From the NCBI RefSeq assembly GCF_900099965.1, contig NZ_FNDJ01000010.1:124001-188000 (forward strand): DNA of 64,000 nucleotides, given 5' to 3'. This document shows positions 60,349 to 64,000 of the stretch, piece after piece. The notes beneath the pieces were generated by a model. It made no database searches. It worked only from the letters and a program-made list of their open reading frames with translations, and was not told the origin of the DNA. Position 1 is the stretch's first letter. Every line of letters starts with the position of its first letter. This DNA comes from Nonomuraea jiangxiensis. Its GTDB lineage: Bacteria; Actinomycetota; Actinomycetes; Streptosporangiales; Streptosporangiaceae. The translations under genes were made by a program, and so were the position numbers.

Positions 60349-61535
60349 CCGTTGCCTCCCGAGGTGCCGGCGGCCTCGTGCTGTTCCACCGGCGCCGCGG
60401 CCCGTACGGCGTAGCCGCCTCCCGGCCGCGGCCCCGCTTCCAACACTCCTCCCACCGCCTGCATCCTCTCCTTCAGCCCGCGCAGCCCGTTCCCTTCTGT
60501 GGGCTGGTCCGTCCCCTGCCCGTCGTCCTCGACCAGCAGCCAGTCGTGGCCCAGCCGGACGCTGACCCGGCCTGCCCGGGAGTGCCTGACGACGTTGGTG
60601 ACGGCCTCCCGCAGCACGTAGCCGAAGACCTGCTGCAGTTCCGGGGCGACGTCGTCCACCGCGAGCGGCAGCCGGGCCTCGATGCCGGCGGTACGCAGTG
60701 CCTCGCCTACGGCGGCCAGCTCGGCGGAGAGTGTGACGGTTCGGTAGTCCGAGACGGCCGCCCGCACGTCCACCAGGGCCTGGCGGGCCAGGCGTTCCAC
60801 GTCGCGGACCTCTGCGATCGCGATGGCAGGGTCGCGCCCGCTCTCCAGCAGGCGGCGGACGAGCCCCGCCTTGACCGTGATCGTGGTGACGCTGTGGCCG
60901 AGCAGGTCGTGGAGGTCCCTGGCGAAACGCTCACGCTCGCGGTCCACGGCCAGCGTGGCGATCTGGTCACGCGCGTGCCGCAACTCGTTGTTGACGTCGA
61001 AGAGCCAGGCCAGCAGGCCGATGGCCACGCTCACAGAACCGAGCACGACCAAATTCGGCAGCGCCTCGGCGAGGCCGCCGGTCACCCATCCCGCCAGGGT
61101 GATCCCGAGGAGAGAGAGGGCGACGACGACGAGCGAGACCGCCCTGTGGGTGAAGGTGAGGATGACGCACAGGGCGAACATCAGCAGCCAGGCGTTCTCC
61201 AGGCCCATGAGCACGACCAGAGCCGTGCCCAGAGCGATCGTGGCGACGCAGAGCAGCGCGCGGGGCAGCCACGCTTCCAACCGGCCGATCAGCACGAACA
61301 CCATGTACGCGGCGGCGTACGCCACCCCGATGATCTTCGACCAGGACGCGGTCCCGGGATCGAGCTTCGCCAGCGCGTCCAGCCAGTTCGGCACCATGAG
61401 GGCGGTGAACAGCAGGCTGAGACCGACCGACAACACCAGGGCACGCCGGTCGGTGAACAGCGAGGCAGGCAGGAAGAGGCGCCTGACCGTTCTCATCAGC
61501 CCGTGCCCGAAGACGCCGTCGGCCAGATTGACCAC
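60345..61535 (-). CDS. DesK-type sensor histidine kinase
   Basis: 396 residues (383 if it starts at 61496). The N-terminal region has several TM segments (~30-150). A HisKA_3 dimerisation helix has the phospho-His in RFARDLHDLLGHSVTTITVK. The C-terminal HATPase carries VLREAVTNVVRHSRAG, VEDDGQGTDQPTEGNGLRGL. Senses an envelope or membrane signal and phosphorylates the downstream regulator. The ABC genes immediately upstream make a Bce/Drr-like sensing-export unit. Confidence 0.92.
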   Translation of the reverse strand: MVNLADGVFGHGLMRTVRRLFLPASLFTDRRALVLSVGLSLLFTALMVPNWLDALAKLDPGTASWSKIIGVAYAAAYMVFVLIGRLEAWLPRALLCVATIALGTALVVLMGLENAWLLMFALCVILTFTHRAVSLVVVALSLLGITLAGWVTGGLAEALPNLVVLGSVSVAIGLLAWLFDVNNELRHARDQIATLAVDRERERFARDLHDLLGHSVTTITVKAGLVRRLLESGRDPAIAIAEVRDVERLARQALVDVRAAVSDYRTVTLSAELAAVGEALRTAGIEARLPLAVDDVAPELQQVFGYVLREAVTNVVRHSRAGRVSVRLGHDWLLVEDDGQGTDQPTEGNGLRGLKERMQAVGGVLEAGPRPGGGYAVRAAAPVEQHEAAGTSGGNG

Positions 61536-61545
61536 TCCATGTCGA

Positions 61546-62283
61546 TCAATTGCGGGCGGAGTCGTGACGGTAGCGCCAGATGACGGCGCCTGCCAGCACC
61601 ACTGTCCATGCTAAAAGGATCAACCCCGCCCGCATAGGGTCGCCGCCCATCTCGATCCCGGCCCGGCCCAGGTCGATGAGCCAGTAACTGGGCGTGGCAT
61701 AGCCGACGTAGGTGAACCACGGAGGCAGCGAGTCCAGCGGTATGAAGATGCCGCCGAAGATGGCCAGCACGAGCATCCCGATGATGATGATCTGCTGGGT
61801 GTTCTTCTTGTTCCCGAATTGACCGATCAGCAGGCCGAGGACGGCGAACGGCGTGCCGCCCAGCGTGATGACGAGCGTCACGAAGAGCCAGCCACCCAGA
61901 TCCAGGCGCACGTCCCGGAACAGGGCCGCGGCCAGGGCGACGACGATGGGAGGCGGGATCGAGACGAGCAGGCCCACTGCGGCCTTGCCCAGCAGGTAGC
62001 CGCCACCGGTCAGTGGCGTCAGCCGGAGTTGGCGCTGCCAGCCTGCCTCCCTCTCGTTCATCACGCGGGCGCCGACCAACATCCCGGAGATGAGCACGCC
62101 CCAGCCGGCCATGGCGGGTAACAGGACGGCTCCAGGGTCGATCGCCGACCGCGCAGGCCACTGGGATTCGAAGATGACCGCCTCCAGCAGGTAAAAAGCG
62201 CCGGGAAACCCGATGATGAACAGGAGGGTCCCGGGCTCACGCAGCACTCTGCGCAGCTCCAGCGCCAGATAACCGAGGTTCAT
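61546..62283 (-). CDS. ABC-2 type exporter permease (DrrB-like)
   Basis: 245 residues with six TM segments. The ABC-2 signature region is VMNEREAGWQRQLRLTPLTG then LLGKAAVGLLVSI, and the late segment is LPPWFTYVGYATPSYWLIDL. Partner of the ATPase gene, with which it overlaps by ATGA (62280-62283). It exports a drug or lipid-like molecule. Confidence 0.9.
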   Translation of the reverse strand: MNLGYLALELRRVLREPGTLLFIIGFPGAFYLLEAVIFESQWPARSAIDPGAVLLPAMAGWGVLISGMLVGARVMNEREAGWQRQLRLTPLTGGGYLLGKAAVGLLVSIPPPIVVALAAALFRDVRLDLGGWLFVTLVITLGGTPFAVLGLLIGQFGNKKNTQQIIIIGMLVLAIFGGIFIPLDSLPPWFTYVGYATPSYWLIDLGRAGIEMGGDPMRAGLILLAWTVVLAGAVIWRYRHDSARN

Positions 62284-63269
62284 GACAGCTCGCCTTCGCT
62301 TGTGCGCGTTCTGCTGGTGAGGGCGAGGAACGCCTCGTCCAGGCCCACGCCGACCACCTCGACGTCACGCGCGTGCGGGAACCGGGACAGGAGCGCCCGG
62401 AGCGTGGTGTCGGAATCGGAGCTGAGCACGGCGACCTTGTCCTGGCGGATCTCCACGTTCACCACGGAGGGGAGCGCGCGCATCGCGGGCTCGCTCACCC
62501 CGGAGATCGTGGCACGCAGTGTGCGGCCGGCCGCCAGTGACCGCACCTGCGCCACCGAGCCGTCCGCGACGATACGCCCGTCGCGCAGGAACACGACTCG
62601 GTCGGCGAACTCCTCGGCCTCCTCCAGATAGTGCGTCGCGAACATGACGGTCCGGCCGGACGCGGTGAACTCCTGCATGGAGTGCCAGAACTCGTGTCGT
62701 CGCCGTACGTCCATCCCCGCCGTGGGTTCGTCGAGCAGCAGCAGGTCGGGGTCGGCCACCAGGGCGACGGCGAACCGCACCCGCTGCTTCTGACCCGTCG
62801 ACAGCTTGGTGGATCTGCGCCGCGCAAGCTCTTCGATGCCCGCCTTGCGCAGTGCCTCCCGGACCGGGAGGGGGTTCTTGTGCAGAGATGCCACCATGCC
62901 CACCATCTCGATCACGGTGGCATCGTCGAGCAGCGCACCCTCCTGGAGCATGGCGCCGATGACGCCCTCCAGGACGGCCTGACGAGGCGGGAGCCCGAAG
63001 ACCCGCACGATGCCGGAGTCGGGCGTCGTCAGCCCGACGATCATGTCCACCATGGTCGACTTGCCGGCGCCGTTCGGCCCGAGGAGCGCGACGACCTCGC
63101 CCGCCTTGATGGTCAGGTCCACTTCCTTGACGGCGTGGACCTCGCCGTAGTGTTTGCGTAAACCCTGGACGTGAACTGCGGTGTCCCGCCGTTCCGCCTT
63201 GGAAAGCAACGTCTCGTCCATGCCTTCAGGGTTCTTCACCTGGCCGAGGTTTTCTCGGCCACCTGTCAT
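62280..63269 (-). CDS. ABC exporter ATP-binding protein (DrrA-like)
   Basis: 329 residues (313 if started at the in-frame ATG 63221). Walker A LLGPNGAGKSTM, signature KLSTGQKQRVRFAVAL, Walker B DLLLLDEPTAGMD and H-loop MFATHYLEEAEE, followed by the C-terminal ~70-residue regulatory extension of DrrA-type ATPases. First gene of a four-gene operon: ATPase, permease, kinase, response regulator. Confidence 0.92.
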   Translation of the reverse strand: MTGGRENLGQVKNPEGMDETLLSKAERRDTAVHVQGLRKHYGEVHAVKEVDLTIKAGEVVALLGPNGAGKSTMVDMIVGLTTPDSGIVRVFGLPPRQAVLEGVIGAMLQEGALLDDATVIEMVGMVASLHKNPLPVREALRKAGIEELARRRSTKLSTGQKQRVRFAVALVADPDLLLLDEPTAGMDVRRRHEFWHSMQEFTASGRTVMFATHYLEEAEEFADRVVFLRDGRIVADGSVAQVRSLAAGRTLRATISGVSEPAMRALPSVVNVEIRQDKVAVLSSDSDTTLRALLSRFPHARDVEVVGVGLDEAFLALTSRTRTSEGELS

Positions 63270-63278
63270 GACCTTGGC

Positions 63279-63292
63279 GTGACAGCTGTCAC
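63279..63292. promoter_or_regulatory. 14-bp perfect palindrome upstream of the ABC exporter operon
   Basis: GTGACAGCTGTCAC lies 10 bp upstream of the first possible ATPase start codon (63269), in the divergent region shared with the YciI gene. It is a good candidate operator for the NarL-type regulator or a local repressor. Confidence 0.5.
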
Positions 63293-63500
63293 GGATATCG
63301 CCCAGACGCTTGGAGGTTGCCGGCGACGATAAGCTTTCTGATCAGCAGGGTGTCCGCGTCTCACGGGCGAAACGCGGGGTCGGAGGGATCGGCCGCGTCG
63401 CGGCGAGAGATTTTTCCGGGGCCGTGTTGATCCGTGGGCCGCTCGTTCGACGTGTGGGTGCGAGGGCCGAGAGGCGGCCCCGCCGGACGAGGAGAACGCG

Positions 63501-63872
63501 ATGGCGAAATACCTGCTGATCATGCGGGGCACCGACGAGTCGAACGCGGCCATGATGGCCGACATCGACGAGATGATGGCCACGACCCGCCAGTTCATCG
63601 AGGAGATGGTCAAGGCCGGCGTTCTCCTCGCGGCGGAGGGGCTGGACGATCCGGGCCAGGGCGTCGTGGTCGACTTCAGCGGCGAGGCCCCGGTGGTCAC
63701 GGACGGGCCGTACGGCGAGACCAAGGAGCTGTTCGGGGGCTTCTTCCTGCTCGACGTCGCCTCGAAACAGGAGGCGGTCGAGTGGGCCAAGCGGGTCCCG
63801 GCGGCCCCCGGGGCCAAGGTCGAGGTCCGGCGGGTGCCCGGCAGCGACGAGGTCCCGCAGGTCGGCGAGTGA
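63501..63872 (+). CDS. YciI/DGPF-family protein
   Basis: 123 residues, ATG 63501 with GAGGAGAACG upstream. Contains KYLLIMRGTDESNAAM, VVTDGPYGETKELFGGFFLL (the DGPF-like DGPY motif) and WAKRVPAAPGAKVEVRRV. This is a ferredoxin-like dimeric fold of unknown reaction, commonly paired with ECF sigma factors in actinomycetes, as here. Confidence 0.9.
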   Translation: MAKYLLIMRGTDESNAAMMADIDEMMATTRQFIEEMVKAGVLLAAEGLDDPGQGVVVDFSGEAPVVTDGPYGETKELFGGFFLLDVASKQEAVEWAKRVPAAPGAKVEVRRVPGSDEVPQVGE

Positions 63873-63915
63873 TCATCAAGGACCGGGCCGGGCGCGACGG
63901 CAACGGCCGGATCTG

Positions 63916-64000
63916 ATGGGTACGGCCGATGTCGAGGCCGTCTGGCGGATCGAGTCGGCGCGGATCGTCGCCGCGCTGACCCGGTTCACCGGCGATTTCG
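63916..64000 (+). CDS. ECF RNA polymerase sigma factor, 5' end only
   Basis: From ATG 63916 the frame reads GTADVEAVWRIESARIVAAL then TRFTGDF and runs off the window. This is the conserved start of the large ECF sigma factors with a SnoaL/DUF6596-like C-terminus that partner YciI-type proteins. It begins 43 bp after the YciI stop. Confidence 0.75.
   Translation, partial: MGTADVEAVWRIESARIVAALTRFTGDF

Noticed and set aside
1-64000. CRISPR arrays or cas1/cas2 genes
   Set aside because: No regularly spaced repeats and no Cas1/Cas2-like proteins were seen; the Cas4-like nuclease belongs to the pPIWI_RE operon.

Overview
The window is high-GC actinomycete DNA, most like Streptosporangiaceae (Nonomuraea or a close relative). 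This is inferred from codon bias, GTG/TTG starts, leaderless promoters, and the Glu-Asp-Phe tRNA cluster. Gene names rest on motif recognition from memory; no database search was run.

Layout. 1-7 kb: the 3' part of a large LuxR regulator, a beta-lactamase-family serine hydrolase with its MerR regulator and a textbook MerR operator, a DUF7662-like/pentapeptide-repeat membrane protein, and a P-loop kinase. 7.2-17.5 kb: a decayed actinomycete integrative element (AICE) in tRNA-Phe. It has 60-bp att repeats at 8126-8185 and 17413-17472, a truncated RepSA-type initiator, a frameshifted xis, and an int with a frameshift and a nonsense codon. It carries a caspase-protein kinase fusion gene next to an Mrr-like nuclease gene, plus an intact IS701-family copy. 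The left flank keeps the right end of an older element. 17.5-22.7 kb: core chromosome with tRNA-Phe, -Asp and -Glu, a metallophosphoesterase, a minimal metallopeptidase, an MFS transporter, a PspC protein, an acyl-CoA dehydrogenase and tRNA-Lys.

22.9-38.6 kb: a defence island beside tRNA-Lys. It starts with a tyrosine integrase, followed by remnants of a TOTE-type primase and a histidine kinase. Next come a nuclease-STAND-TPR protein, convergent with a Ser/Thr kinase, and then a tightly coupled four-gene operon (29514-38622). The operon encodes a RecB/Cas4-like Fe-S nuclease, a zinc-ribbon protein, a DinG-like Fe-S helicase and a pPIWI_RE protein. This resembles the computationally described pPIWI_RE three-gene island, but with a different nuclease arrangement, and is the main candidate for an unusual system. 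38.6-45.4 kb: a small stress cluster (two MerR/HspR-like regulators, Hsp20, a GSP17M-like protein) and a DHFR/RibD-like protein, set among fragments of transposases, an integrase, a STAS protein, an EEP nuclease, a phosphoketolase and a GH15 enzyme.

45.4-59.3 kb: a carbohydrate-use locus. It contains a secreted ThuA-DUF1080-CBM6-GH99-like protein, a secreted PQQ-type sugar dehydrogenase with PKD and CBM6 modules, a sugar-acid oxidoreductase, a mannonate-dehydratase-like enolase, a TetR-LacI fusion regulator, a second GH99-like enzyme, and a coupled ABC sugar importer. 59.3-64 kb: a hypothetical protein, a DesK/NarL-type two-component system coupled to a DrrAB-like ABC exporter, a YciI-family protein, and the start of an ECF sigma factor gene.
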